Source: Erysipelothrix urinaevulpis (GTDB taxonomy: Bacteria; Bacillota_I; Bacilli_A; Erysipelotrichales; Erysipelotrichaceae). From it: a DNA stretch of 64,000 bases. A program made the translations under genes and the position numbers. The stretch is taken from the NCBI RefSeq assembly GCF_009828835.1, contig NZ_WTTB01000005.1, positions 1-64,000 of the forward strand, given 5' to 3'. Within the stretch, counting starts at the first letter, position 1; each line of letters opens with the position of its first letter. Positions 1-8,852 of this stretch are shown here, in pieces. The notes under the pieces were generated by a model that did no database searches, was not told the origin of the DNA, and worked only from the letters and a program-made list of their open reading frames with translations.

Positions 1-88
1 CCTGTTCCCATCCCGAACACAGAAGTTAAGCACTTTAGCGGCGAGTATAGCTATGCTAGCCATAGTGAAATTAGCTCATTGCCAGGTA
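1..88 (+). rRNA. rrf: 5S ribosomal RNA, 3' part (5' end outside window)
   Basis: The first bases carry the conserved 5S core CCCATCCCGAACACAGAAGTTAAG and end near GCCAGGTAA, the usual 3' terminal helix strand. The 5' end lies before the window, so only about three quarters of the molecule is present. It marks the end of an rRNA operon running into this window. An intrinsic terminator follows directly. The exact 3' end is estimated. Confidence 0.93.
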
Positions 89-93
89 AACTT

Positions 94-126
94 AGGATAA
101 TCATTCACTTGATTATCCTTTTTTTA
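94..126 (+). terminator. Intrinsic terminator of the rRNA operon
   Basis: AGGATAATCA and TGATTATCCT form a 10-bp stem with a six-base loop, followed by eight T residues. It lies just after the 5S gene and separates the rRNA operon from the next gene. Confidence 0.9.
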
Positions 127-192
127 TAGTTATAATAATAGGTGCTATAGTTTGTCGTGTACTATTGCTATACTCTATTTGAGGTGATAGGA

Positions 193-738
193 ATGATTAA
201 AAAATCATACAGTATCAAAGAATATATCAATGAGTATAACTATACCAATATAGAAGGATTAATAAAATACAACCAAAATAAGTTTCATGAAAGATTTGGT
301 ATGGAGTTTCAGGATGACATTGATGTCGAATTAAATTTTGAAACATTTAGAGACGCGAATGACTTTTATCAAGAATTAAAATATAATTCGAAATACAGTG
401 ACTTTAGTGTCTTTACAACACATTCACCCAATAAACTTATTATAAGTGGGGCAAAAACATTATTTGACTATTTTGGAACGCGAGAACCTAATCTTTTAAC
501 ACTGAGTCGTGATTTAGGAATTCGCTTTGAAATTTTGTTTAATCAAGATTATTCTGGTTCTATTTTTACAGGTTCAGTCGTATCAGGTGAATTATTAAGT
601 CGTCAACTTATTATTGAAGTGAGTGAAGTTCTACCAGAGCTGTCTCTTGCTGGTTTAGGTCAAATTGCTAAGACATTAAGTGAATTTGATTTGCTATTAA
701 CAAGAATATATTCTGTTGAAGGAGTGAGATTAATTTGA
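193..738 (+). CDS. Hypothetical protein (181 aa), coupled to a WYL regulator
   Basis: I do not recognise this protein. It is a soluble-looking, acidic 181-residue polypeptide with no signal peptide or membrane segment. The ATG at 193 is preferred over an upstream in-frame ATG at 157 because GAGGTGATAGGA lies directly before it. The stop codon overlaps the TTG start of the WYL-domain regulator (TTGA at 735-738), so the two are probably translationally coupled and may act together. The C-terminal half is rich in Leu, Ser and Glu and looks helical. It could be a partner or ligand-sensing protein of the regulator, but that rests only on position. Confidence 0.75.
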   Translation: MIKKSYSIKEYINEYNYTNIEGLIKYNQNKFHERFGMEFQDDIDVELNFETFRDANDFYQELKYNSKYSDFSVFTTHSPNKLIISGAKTLFDYFGTREPNLLTLSRDLGIRFEILFNQDYSGSIFTGSVVSGELLSRQLIIEVSEVLPELSLAGLGQIAKTLSEFDLLLTRIYSVEGVRLI

Positions 739-1661
739 GTCGTGTTGTGAGTGCAATTAAGATGTTGAATTATTTGAGTTTGAGAAACATTGTTTCATTG
801 CAAGAACTATCTGACTATTTAGCTCTCAGCGAGCGAAGTGTTCAACGATTAAGAAATGAGTTAGAGGATGCTGGTTATCAAATTGAGACAGTCAAAGGAC
901 CAGGTGGTGGTTACATCCTGCGTCAAGGAATCGATATTCGTGCACAGGAATTAAGCTTTCACCAAAAAAAACTAATTAAGCAAGGTTTGTCAATTTTAAC
1001 AAAACAACATGGTTTGAGCTTAGGCTCAAATTTTGTTGATGCATTAGCAAATATTTCAAAACAACTTGATCAAGATATTCAGACAAGTGTACCATCATTT
1101 CAAACAGTGAGTCTAAATCTTGATATAGAAAAATATCAAAGACATATGGAAATGATCGATCATGCCATTGAAAATCATGAGAAAATAAAAATAGAATATC
1201 AGAAAAAATACAATACATTTCGTTCGTATACATTTGAACCTTATTCCATGTTTGTAGTGAATGGTATGTGGTATCTTAGTGGTTATGATCAAGAAAATCG
1301 TTTCATTAATCTGAAGATTAGTAGAATCGATTCAATCACTTATACACATCAAAAGTTTAGGTATGATGATGAAACAAAAAAATTTAGAGGAGTCGGTCAA
1401 TTTGGCTATAATATTAACCCAATTTCGGCTATAATAGTAGTTAAGAACATGGATTATATTAGTGAATATATTTGGGGAGATAAACAAACAATTGAATGGA
1501 TTGATGATGATAGTTTTAGATTGTCTGTAACGTTCCCAAATGAAATGGCTTTTAAAAAATTTGTCTTAAGTGGTAGTGCGAATATGAAAATTGAAGCACC
1601 AACGGAATTCAAAGATTGGATTATCTTAGAAGCGCAAAAAATACTTAAGCTGTACACTTGA
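735..1661 (+). CDS. HTH/WYL-domain transcriptional regulator
   Basis: This is a 308-residue DNA-binding regulator of the DeoR/HTH_11-WYL type. Residues about 5-62 form a winged helix (recognition region LSERSVQRLRNELEDAG, wing GPGGGY). Residues about 150-205 form the WYL domain, including the literal W179-Y180-L181 and conserved Arg and Tyr residues that in this family bind ligands or nucleic acid. It starts at a TTG codon with GGAGTGAGA upstream, overlapping the stop of the preceding unknown gene. Targets cannot be read from the sequence; autoregulation or control of the coupled upstream gene is plausible. Family assignment is firm, function is not. Confidence 0.88.
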   Translation: MSRVVSAIKMLNYLSLRNIVSLQELSDYLALSERSVQRLRNELEDAGYQIETVKGPGGGYILRQGIDIRAQELSFHQKKLIKQGLSILTKQHGLSLGSNFVDALANISKQLDQDIQTSVPSFQTVSLNLDIEKYQRHMEMIDHAIENHEKIKIEYQKKYNTFRSYTFEPYSMFVVNGMWYLSGYDQENRFINLKISRIDSITYTHQKFRYDDETKKFRGVGQFGYNINPISAIIVVKNMDYISEYIWGDKQTIEWIDDDSFRLSVTFPNEMAFKKFVLSGSANMKIEAPTEFKDWIILEAQKILKLYT

Positions 1662-1785
1662 AATCGTTTAAGAGTCGTAATAGAATAGTAAGGCCGTGTT
1701 TTTTAACACAGTAGTAGAAACGGTGATATTTATGTTTAACTATAAAAGTTTATTGAAGTATATATCTAGAAGCGAGGTTTATGAC

Positions 1786-2388
1786 ATGATTGTTATTGAG
1801 GGTGTAGTGGGTGTAGGCAAAAGTTCTTTGATGCACATATTAGGAAAAGAAGGCTATATTGAATTTGAAGAACCGGTAGTGGATAATCCTATTTTGGATA
1901 AGTTTTACTACGATAGAGTTCGTTATTCATTTCCATTACAAGTTTTCTTCTTAAACAAGAGATTTGAGCATATAAAAAAAGCTAAAGATATAAATAATGC
2001 TGTTATGGATAGAAGTATCTATGGTGATGCAATTTTTGCAAGAATGTTGAATCTTAGTCAAGAAATGAGTGATGAAGAATTTCAAATATATGAAGAATTA
2101 TTAATTAATATGCTAGAACATGTTCAAGCACCAAAATTAATGGTTTATTTAGAAATTGGTGTTGAAGAAGCGATGCGAAGAATACACAAACGTGGTCGTG
2201 ACTATGAACTGATTGTTGAACAAGACTATTGGGAAAAATTGAATCATGAATATCAAGATTACTTTAAAGATTATGATTTATCACCCTTGCTTGTCATCAA
2301 TGTAGATAATTTGGACTTTGAAAATAATCCTGATGATCGTAAATATGTTATGGATAAAATCGATGAAGCGCTTGAAGGACTAGAATAA
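1786..2388 (+). CDS. Deoxynucleoside kinase (dGK/dAK family)
   Basis: A cytosolic kinase that phosphorylates a deoxynucleoside (family members act on dA, dG or dC) in nucleotide salvage. The P-loop GVVGVGKS is at residues 6-13, the DRS motif (MDRSIYGD) is in the middle, and the Arg-rich LID (HKRGRDYE) lies near residue 155. At 200 aa it has normal family length. The start at 1786 is chosen because the family begins MIVIEG and GAGG lies 8 bases upstream; in-frame ATG 1732, with GGTGAT before it, would add 18 residues. It ends two bases before cysE. Which deoxynucleoside it prefers cannot be told. Confidence 0.87.
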   Translation: MIVIEGVVGVGKSSLMHILGKEGYIEFEEPVVDNPILDKFYYDRVRYSFPLQVFFLNKRFEHIKKAKDINNAVMDRSIYGDAIFARMLNLSQEMSDEEFQIYEELLINMLEHVQAPKLMVYLEIGVEEAMRRIHKRGRDYELIVEQDYWEKLNHEYQDYFKDYDLSPLLVINVDNLDFENNPDDRKYVMDKIDEALEGLE

Positions 2389-2389
2389 G

Positions 2390-2902
2390 GTGATGGCTTG
2401 GTTAGAAACTGCTCGTGCGTATAAGAAAAAAGATCCTGCTGTTAAGTCAGTTTTGGAAGTGATTTTTCTCTATCCTGGATATCATGTTATGGGATTTTAC
2501 CGCATTGCTCATTTTTTTTATAAAGTTCATTTATATTTTATTGCGCGGTTGATATCTCAAGTAGGACGGTTTTTTACACAAATTGAGATTCATCCAGGTG
2601 CCGTTATTGGAAAGCGGTTTGTCATTGATCATGGATCAGGCGTAGTGATTGGTGAGACTGCTGTAGTTGGAGATGATTGTCATATTCATCATGGTGTTAC
2701 GCTTGGCTCAAAAAGTACAACACCTTGCGATCGTCATCCAAAATTAGGGGATAATGTATTAGTAGGGGCTGGAGCTCAGATCATTGGCAATATTAAAATT
2801 GGGAGTGATTCTGTTATTGGAGCAAATGCAGTTGTTGTTAAAGAAGTGATGAAAAATGATGTCGTTGCAGGTATACCAGCAAAAAGTATCAAAAAGAAAT
2901 AA
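2390..2902 (+). CDS. cysE: Serine O-acetyltransferase
   Basis: Catalyses acetyl-CoA plus L-serine to O-acetylserine, the first step of cysteine synthesis. The left-handed beta-helix hexapeptide repeats run from about residue 70 to 165, with DHGSGVVIGETAVVGDD and the catalytic His region IHHGVTLGS. At 170 aa it is of the short bacterial type, with a reduced N-terminal helical region compared with E. coli CysE. Translation starts at GTG 2390 or the adjacent ATG 2393. It follows the deoxynucleoside kinase by one base, so the two are co-transcribed. The partner sulfhydrylase cysK is at 46059, far away. Confidence 0.93.
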   Translation: MMAWLETARAYKKKDPAVKSVLEVIFLYPGYHVMGFYRIAHFFYKVHLYFIARLISQVGRFFTQIEIHPGAVIGKRFVIDHGSGVVIGETAVVGDDCHIHHGVTLGSKSTTPCDRHPKLGDNVLVGAGAQIIGNIKIGSDSVIGANAVVVKEVMKNDVVAGIPAKSIKKK

Positions 2903-2931
2903 ATTAACAAAAAAAATTAATTCAAGAAAAT

Positions 2932-2964
2932 AAACGTGTTTTGGTGAAGTCCGACACGTTTTTA
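2932..2964 (+). terminator. Intrinsic terminator after cysE
   Basis: AAACGTGT pairs with ACACGTTT across a 14-base loop, followed by a short T run. It separates the kinase-cysE unit from the ABC exporter pair. Confidence 0.7.
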
Positions 2965-3043
2965 CTATATCTATACAATATAGAGTGCAAGTTTAATTGA
3001 CTTATGATAGAATAAATTAATATTTATTAAAAAAGGGGCTATT

Positions 3044-4825
3044 ATGAAAAAAATAAAATTTATAAGGAAATATATGGGCGACAAAAGTCATAGTATTTTT
3101 TATGTTCTTTTCGGTACACTACTATATGTTAGTGTTGTCCTTTTAAATCCGATGATTATGCAATTTACAATCGATCATATTGCAAGTAATAATCAAATAA
3201 CGTCAAGATTTGCAAGGGTGTTTAGCGAAACATTTAACGGGATTGATTGGATTCGTGGAAATTTATGGATTATTGCAGTTTTAGTTGTAGCTTTAAGTTT
3301 TATTAGTGGGCTTGCGTTATATATCCGAAATAAAGCAGCGGGTAGTTTAGCTGAACACACTGTCCAAAATCTAAGAAATGACCTATACAATCATATTCAA
3401 AAACTTCCATTTGAGTATCATGTCACCGTAAAAACTGGAGACTTAATTCAACGTGCTACGAGTGATATTGAACAAATAAGTAATTTCATCAACAATCAAA
3501 TTCGTGAATTGATGTATGCTATTTTAATGATTTTTGTGGCAATGTTTATTCTATTTAACATTAATGCAGAATTAGCAAAACTATCGATGTTAGTTTTTCC
3601 AGTTATTTTCGTATTTGCTATTATCTTCTTTAAAAAGATGCAAGATCGATTTAGAGAAAGTGATGAGGCGGAAGCGGCGATGTCTTCTGTATTTCAAGAA
3701 TCATTGGATGGTGTTCGTGTAGTAAAGGCTTTTAATCGTGAGTTGTACGAAATAGAAAGATTTGACAAACGGAATCGCGAATATAGAGATAAGACAGAAC
3801 ACATGATTAAATTGATGGGCGTTTATTGGGGAACGTCTGATTTTCTTTGTTTCTTACAAATATTAATTGTTTTAATTTCAAGCTTATTCATGGTAAGAAA
3901 CGGAACATTAAGCTTGGGGAATGCAGTGGTTTTTATATCCTATGTTAGCATGGTCATTTGGCCATTAAGAAATGTTGGTCGTATTTTAGCAGATATGGGG
4001 AAATTATCAATTGCGATCGAACGCCTACAAGAAGTTTTAAATGCTGATATTGAAAATCTTGAAATTGGTGAGACCCCACAGTTAAAAGGGAATATTGAAT
4101 TTAAAAATGTATCATTTAAATATCCTGATGCTCAAAATGAGGTGCTTACTGATATTTCATTCACAGTTGATGTTGGTGAAACTGTAGCAATTATGGGACC
4201 TACCGGTAGTGGTAAATCAAGTCTTGTTCTTCTGTTGACCAAATTGTATAACATCGATCAAGGTGATATTTTATTTGATGGTGTTAGTATAAAAAACATA
4301 GCTAAAAAGTCATTGCGTGAACAGATTGGCATTGTCTTGCAAGAGCCGTTTTTATTTTCAAAAACAATTGGTGACAATATTAAAATTGCGGCACAAGATT
4401 TCTCGTATTCAGATGTTGAGAATGCTGCTCGTATGGCATCAGTTCATGATGTCATTACCGAATTTGATCAAGGGTATGAAACAATCGTAGGCGAAAAAGG
4501 TGTCACCTTGAGTGGTGGACAAAAACAACGGGTTGCGATTGCACGGACTTTGTTATTAAATCAAAAAATAGTTGTGTTTGATGATTCTCTTTCTGCACTC
4601 GATGCGAAAACTGATTTAAAGATTCGTCAAGCATTGGAAAAAAGAGAGCATGAAGCAAGTACTCTTATTATTACTCATAGAGTCAATACAGCGATGCATG
4701 CAGATAAAATCATCGTTATTGATCAAGGTAAAATAGTTCAAGTTGGAAGTCATGATTCTCTTTTGAATGAGGATGGAATTTATCAAAGAATAGCAAGTAT
4801 TCAGACACAAGGAAGGAGTGAGTAA
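3044..4825 (+). CDS. ABC exporter half-transporter, degenerate-site subunit
   Basis: One half of a heterodimeric multidrug-type ABC exporter. The N-terminal 330 residues hold six membrane helices; the ATPase domain follows. Walker A GPTGSGKS is at 385-392, the Q-loop Gln at 433, signature LSGGQ at 489-493 and Walker B IVVFDD at 509-514. Asp514 stands where the catalytic Glu should be, so this subunit contributes a non-hydrolytic Walker site, as in BmrC- or LmrC-like halves. The signature is canonical. GGGG lies before ATG 3044. The partner starts 5 bases after its stop. Substrate is unknown; lipid, drug or peptide are all possible. Confidence 0.92.
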   Translation: MKKIKFIRKYMGDKSHSIFYVLFGTLLYVSVVLLNPMIMQFTIDHIASNNQITSRFARVFSETFNGIDWIRGNLWIIAVLVVALSFISGLALYIRNKAAGSLAEHTVQNLRNDLYNHIQKLPFEYHVTVKTGDLIQRATSDIEQISNFINNQIRELMYAILMIFVAMFILFNINAELAKLSMLVFPVIFVFAIIFFKKMQDRFRESDEAEAAMSSVFQESLDGVRVVKAFNRELYEIERFDKRNREYRDKTEHMIKLMGVYWGTSDFLCFLQILIVLISSLFMVRNGTLSLGNAVVFISYVSMVIWPLRNVGRILADMGKLSIAIERLQEVLNADIENLEIGETPQLKGNIEFKNVSFKYPDAQNEVLTDISFTVDVGETVAIMGPTGSGKSSLVLLLTKLYNIDQGDILFDGVSIKNIAKKSLREQIGIVLQEPFLFSKTIGDNIKIAAQDFSYSDVENAARMASVHDVITEFDQGYETIVGEKGVTLSGGQKQRVAIARTLLLNQKIVVFDDSLSALDAKTDLKIRQALEKREHEASTLIITHRVNTAMHADKIIVIDQGKIVQVGSHDSLLNEDGIYQRIASIQTQGRSE

Positions 4826-4830
4826 GTAAG

Positions 4831-6663
4831 ATGAGTAAAGATAAAAATTATAATGAAGATTCAACGTCTAATTCTTTGGACGTTGGTTTGTGGAAGAAAA
4901 TGATTGGACTGATGGCTAATCAAAAGAAACAAATTATTTTAGCTTTGGGGTTTGTCTTTGCCGAAGCGATGATTGCGATTGCTTTACCGGTTCTGAATCG
5001 TCATGCTATCGATGTTTATTTTTCAGGTGGGGGAACAACTCGAGAAATCATTCTGTTTGCTTTAGCTTATTTCTTCTTGATTAGTCTTCAAGCATATTTA
5101 ATTTATGAGTTTATTTATCGTAGTGGGAAGATTGAAATGGCTGTTAGCTATGAAACTCGTAAAAAAGCAATGGAGAAATTACAAGAGCTTCCTTTCTCAT
5201 ACTATGATGTTACAGACAGTGGTTGGATTATGGCGCGAGTTACATCTGATATTGCTCGCTTGTCTTCAATCCTTTCATGGAGTCTTATTGATTTGGTATG
5301 GGGAGGATTTATCATGGTCTTATTAATTGGTGTTATGTTACTTGTTAATGTAAAATTAGCCATGATTATTATAGTTGTTTTACCCATTGTATTCATTGTA
5401 AGTTCATGGTTTCAAAAGAAAATGTTGACAAACTACCGTGATTTGCGGGCAATAAATTCTCAGGTTACATCAGCATTCAGTGAAGGGATTTCTGGTGCTA
5501 AAACGACAAAAACACTCGCACTTGAAGAACAGCAGTTTAAAGATTTTGATACATTAACTAGTTCGATGAAAAAGAAGGCAATGCAAGCGATTGTTTTATC
5601 ATCTCTCTATATTCCAAGTGTTATTTTACTTTCGACTTTGAGTGAAGCGGGAATTCTATGGATTGGTACTGAGATGGTAATTCAAGATGTCATTGCGATT
5701 GGTACATTGATTATGTTTAGCCAGTATGCAACACAATTTTTTCAACCTTTAAGAAATATAGCGGCAATTTTAGCGCAGTTACAAATGGCTCAAGCTTCGG
5801 CAGAACGTGTTATTGGTCTGTTAGAAACCAAGGTTGAACTGGCGGATCATCAGCATGTTCAAGAAAAGTATGGAACCATTTTAAACCCTAAACCAAATAG
5901 TTATGAAAAAATTAAAGGAAAAATTGAATTTGAAAATGTTGAATTCTACTACAATGAAAAAGAACCAATTCTAAATAACTTCAATTTGAAGATTGAACCT
6001 AAACAAAGTATTGCGCTTGTTGGGGAAACGGGATCAGGAAAAAGTACAATTGTTAATTTAATCTGCCGATTTTACGAGCCAATAAGTGGAAAAATTCTTG
6101 TTGATGATCATGATTACAAAGAGCGTTCTATTGGATCGTTGCGTTCTCAACTTGGTTATGTTTTACAATCACCACACCTTTTTTCAGGAAGTGTGAAGGA
6201 TAATCTTAAATTTGGTAAGTTAGATGCAAATGATGATGAAATTATTGAAGTTTGTAAATTAGTAGGTGCTCATGAGTTTATCATGAACCTAGATGGTGAT
6301 TATGATTTTGATGTTGGTGAAGGTGGTGATCGTTTATCATCAGGACAAAAGCAATTGATATCTTTTGCTCGAGCATTATTACCAGATCCTTCCATTATTG
6401 TTTTAGATGAAGCGACTTCATCAATTGATACCGAAACAGAGGCCGTCATTCAATATGCAATTGACTCACTATTTAAAGAAAAAACGAGTGTCATTATTGC
6501 GCATCGTCTTTCAACAATTGTGAATGTTGATCGAATTTTACTTATTGACAAAGGTGAAATTAAAGAAGATGGTAGTCATGATGAATTAATGAAAAAGCAA
6601 GGGATGTATTATCAACTTTATCAAAGTCAATTAAAGGATGATGAACTTAATGAGGTCCTATGA
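4831..6663 (+). CDS. ABC exporter half-transporter, catalytic subunit
   Basis: The second half of the heterodimeric exporter, 610 aa. The membrane domain is followed by an ATPase with Walker A GETGSGKS (398-405), signature LSSGQ (502-506) and Walker B IIVLDE (522-527). It keeps the catalytic Glu527 but has a non-consensus signature (Ser for Gly). This complements the upstream subunit: the degenerate site combines the upstream Asp514 Walker B with this LSSGQ, and the active site combines Glu527 with the upstream LSGGQ. A 30-residue linker near 335-365 precedes the ATPase. GGAAGGAGTGAG lies upstream of the ATG. Confidence 0.92.
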   Translation: MSKDKNYNEDSTSNSLDVGLWKKMIGLMANQKKQIILALGFVFAEAMIAIALPVLNRHAIDVYFSGGGTTREIILFALAYFFLISLQAYLIYEFIYRSGKIEMAVSYETRKKAMEKLQELPFSYYDVTDSGWIMARVTSDIARLSSILSWSLIDLVWGGFIMVLLIGVMLLVNVKLAMIIIVVLPIVFIVSSWFQKKMLTNYRDLRAINSQVTSAFSEGISGAKTTKTLALEEQQFKDFDTLTSSMKKKAMQAIVLSSLYIPSVILLSTLSEAGILWIGTEMVIQDVIAIGTLIMFSQYATQFFQPLRNIAAILAQLQMAQASAERVIGLLETKVELADHQHVQEKYGTILNPKPNSYEKIKGKIEFENVEFYYNEKEPILNNFNLKIEPKQSIALVGETGSGKSTIVNLICRFYEPISGKILVDDHDYKERSIGSLRSQLGYVLQSPHLFSGSVKDNLKFGKLDANDDEIIEVCKLVGAHEFIMNLDGDYDFDVGEGGDRLSSGQKQLISFARALLPDPSIIVLDEATSSIDTETEAVIQYAIDSLFKEKTSVIIAHRLSTIVNVDRILLIDKGEIKEDGSHDELMKKQGMYYQLYQSQLKDDELNEVL

Positions 6664-6691
6664 TATGATTAGGAAGAATGTGAGGTAAAAT

Positions 6692-7183
6692 ATGGAACTA
6701 AAGATAGATGATTTACAAAAAATCCAAGATCAATTGGATCAGCGCATTTTCGATTTACATAAAACAAGTCGAAGTGCTACACGGGAAGATCGCGTCTTGG
6801 CTTTGCTAGTCGAACTTGGAGAATTAGCCAATGAAACACGCTGTTTTAAATATTGGAGTTTAAATAAGACAATTAATGAAGCGGAGATGTTTGAAGAGTT
6901 TTCAGATGTACTTCATTTTGCATTGTCATTAGGGATAGATATTAAATTTAATGAAGCTGTGATTGAGTTTGAGAAGAGCAACTTAAGTACTGCGGATATT
7001 TTTAGGAAATTTTATCAAGAAGTGATTCAATTTCAGCAAGACAATCACAAAGATAGTTATCGACTATTAATGATAACTCTTGGTCAATTGGCAGATAATA
7101 TCGGATTAACGAGTGAAACCATGCGAGAAATGTATTTTTATAAAAATAAAAAAAATCACGAACGTCAAGATAACGAATATTAA
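6692..7183 (+). CDS. All-alpha dUTP diphosphatase (dUTPase type 2 family)
   Basis: A 163-residue member of the all-alpha NTP pyrophosphatase (MazG-like) superfamily, resembling the dUTPase_2 family of Firmicutes, which hydrolyses dUTP to dUMP and pyrophosphate. The metal-binding motifs are visible: ELGELANE near residue 48, and EFSDVLHF near residue 70, giving an ExxE and ExxD pair. FKYW between them is typical of the family. GTGAGG precedes ATG 6692. It sits 28 bases after the ABC pair and 17 before the M42 peptidase, so it may be co-transcribed with both. A role in clearing non-canonical nucleotides is family knowledge. Confidence 0.82.
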   Translation: MELKIDDLQKIQDQLDQRIFDLHKTSRSATREDRVLALLVELGELANETRCFKYWSLNKTINEAEMFEEFSDVLHFALSLGIDIKFNEAVIEFEKSNLSTADIFRKFYQEVIQFQQDNHKDSYRLLMITLGQLADNIGLTSETMREMYFYKNKKNHERQDNEY

Positions 7184-7200
7184 GAAAAGGGGTATAATTT

Positions 7201-8307
7201 ATGAGTAAAAATGATATAGAAGTAGCTTATGGTGATGTAAATCTAGAAATGTTGGAAGAGTTAACATTAACAGATGGAATCTCCGGTCATGAAAAAGAGG
7301 TTGCGAAGGTCTTTACAAAATGGGTAAAGGATTCAGTTGATGAGATTCAATATGATCAATTAGGATCCGTTATTTCAATAAAAAAAGGTGAGGAAGATGG
7401 TCCTAAGATTATGCTAGCAGGCCATATTGATGAAATTGGTTTTTTAATCAAAGATATTGATGATAATGGATTTTTAAGAATCCATCCTGTAGGCGGATGG
7501 TGGGGTCATGTACTTCCATCTCAAGCAGTCACTGTAAAGAATCGCAAAGGAGACGAATTTGTCGGGGTTATCGGTTCACAAGCACCTCATGGAATGAAAC
7601 CAGAAGTTAGAAATAAAGTCATGGGGATTGAAGATTTGTTTGTTGATTTAGGTGTTTCGAATAAGGAAGAATTAAAAAAATTAGGAATTCAAATTGGAGA
7701 CACCGTTACTCCACGATCCGAATTCAATGTATTAGCTAATCCTAATTTCCTTTTATCAAAAGCATGGGATGATCGAATCGGGGCAGCCATTGTTATGGAC
7801 GTTATGAGAAACCTGAAAGATGTAACGACTCAAGCTACTGTTTATGGTGTCGGAACTGTTCAAGAGGAAGTTGGTTTGCGTGGTGCGAAAACTGCAGCAC
7901 AAATGATTAATCCTGATATAGCAATCGCACTTGATGTAACAATTGCTACGGATAGTCCTAAAATGGATAATCGTGTAAAAATGGGTGTTGGATTAACACT
8001 TGAAGTAATGGATGGATCTTACATCGGTCATAAAGGTCTACTCTACTATCTCCAAGACTTAGCGGAAGAAATTGATGTTGATTATCAGTTTGAGCTATTG
8101 TCTGCAGGTGGAACCGATTCAGGTGAAATGCATAAAGTTCATGATGGAGTTATTACTCTTACATTATCAATTCCTGCACGTTATATCCATTCACACCGTG
8201 GAATAATTCATCGTAAGGATTATGCAGATACAGTCAAAGTTTTAACCGAATTTTGCACAAGACTCGATCGTGATTTGTATAACGAACTTGTTAATTACAA
8301 ACGTTAA
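7201..8307 (+). CDS. M42 family aminopeptidase
   Basis: A 368-residue cytosolic co-catalytic metallo-aminopeptidase (glutamyl aminopeptidase/PepA or YsdC-like), expected as a tetrahedral dodecamer that trims short peptides. Metal ligands and catalytic residues are in GHIDEIGF (about residue 80), AWDDRIGAA, QEEVGLRGA (catalytic Glu pair) and the C-terminal RYIHSHRG. The inserted PDZ-like dimerisation domain lies at about 90-170. AAAAGGGG precedes the ATG. With the oligopeptide transporter at 21-28 kb it fits peptide scavenging. A terminator follows. Confidence 0.92.
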   Translation: MSKNDIEVAYGDVNLEMLEELTLTDGISGHEKEVAKVFTKWVKDSVDEIQYDQLGSVISIKKGEEDGPKIMLAGHIDEIGFLIKDIDDNGFLRIHPVGGWWGHVLPSQAVTVKNRKGDEFVGVIGSQAPHGMKPEVRNKVMGIEDLFVDLGVSNKEELKKLGIQIGDTVTPRSEFNVLANPNFLLSKAWDDRIGAAIVMDVMRNLKDVTTQATVYGVGTVQEEVGLRGAKTAAQMINPDIAIALDVTIATDSPKMDNRVKMGVGLTLEVMDGSYIGHKGLLYYLQDLAEEIDVDYQFELLSAGGTDSGEMHKVHDGVITLTLSIPARYIHSHRGIIHRKDYADTVKVLTEFCTRLDRDLYNELVNYKR

Positions 8308-8315
8308 TTTTAAAC

Positions 8316-8351
8316 AGATAAGTTGTTAGAGAACAGCTTATCTTTTCTTTT
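8316..8351 (+). terminator. Intrinsic terminator after M42 peptidase gene
   Basis: AGATAAGTTGTT and AACAGCTTATCT form a 12-bp stem with one G-U pair and loop AGAG, followed by TTTCTTTT. Confidence 0.85.
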
Positions 8352-8359
8352 GCTAGACT

Positions 8360-8390
8360 GGTTTTAAAACCGATCATTTTCTTGTATAAT
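8360..8390 (+). promoter_or_regulatory. Putative promoter with GGTTTTAAAACC palindrome
   Basis: A consensus -10 TATAAT is at 8385-8390, just before the DUF3284-like gene. The place expected for the -35 is covered by a perfect 12-bp palindrome, GGTTTTAAAACC (8360-8371), with no good TTGACA. The palindrome could be an operator or an activator site. The -10 is clear; its control is inference. Confidence 0.5.
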
Positions 8391-8414
8391 AGAAGATAGT
8401 AATTAGGAGGAACT

Positions 8415-8852
8415 ATGAAAGAAACAGTGTGGATTAATAAAAGTGTTGATGAAGTTTGGGACTTTGTTGAACTCGAATTTGCGAAAGTGTTCAAATGTAG
8501 TCCTAAAAAACTTCATGAAAAAACATTGAAAATCAAACATGGTGGAAAAGAAGTTATTCAGTCGATTCCAGTGCAAGAACGTCCCAATCATTTAGTCTTA
8601 CTGAGTGAGGACCAAGATAATGTTGTAGAAACTCATTACAAATTTATTGCAGATGACAATGACGGTTCTTTCTTAGAAATCTATGAAGAGGGTAAAGGAA
8701 AAAATAGTACAGGAAAAACAATCATGTACAAGGTTTTAGATTTACCGTTGCTAAGAACTAAGAAGCGTAAACGATTACGTCAAAGAATCGAATCCATTAA
8801 ATATTTTATAGAGTTGGAGGACGATCAAAATGATGACTTACAAGAAGCCTAG
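8415..8852 (+). CDS. DUF3284/SRPBCC-like protein
   Basis: A 145-residue soluble protein resembling the DUF3284 family, whose fold is related to START/SRPBCC ligand-binding domains. The N-terminal stretch WINKSVDEVWDFVE is typical of SRPBCC openings, where a strand leads into helix 1. The C-terminus is strongly basic then acidic (KKRKRLRQR, then ELEDDQNDD). AGGAGG lies upstream of ATG 8415. Its end overlaps the start of the next gene, a membrane protein, so the two are coupled. No enzymatic motif is visible and I do not assign a function. Confidence 0.7.
   Translation: MKETVWINKSVDEVWDFVELEFAKVFKCSPKKLHEKTLKIKHGGKEVIQSIPVQERPNHLVLLSEDQDNVVETHYKFIADDNDGSFLEIYEEGKGKNSTGKTIMYKVLDLPLLRTKKRKRLRQRIESIKYFIELEDDQNDDLQEA

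Noticed and set aside
1708-1724. GTGTT-TTTT-AACAC hairpin before the deoxynucleoside kinase gene
   Set aside because: The stem is only five bp and not followed by a T run, so I did not call a terminator after the WYL gene.
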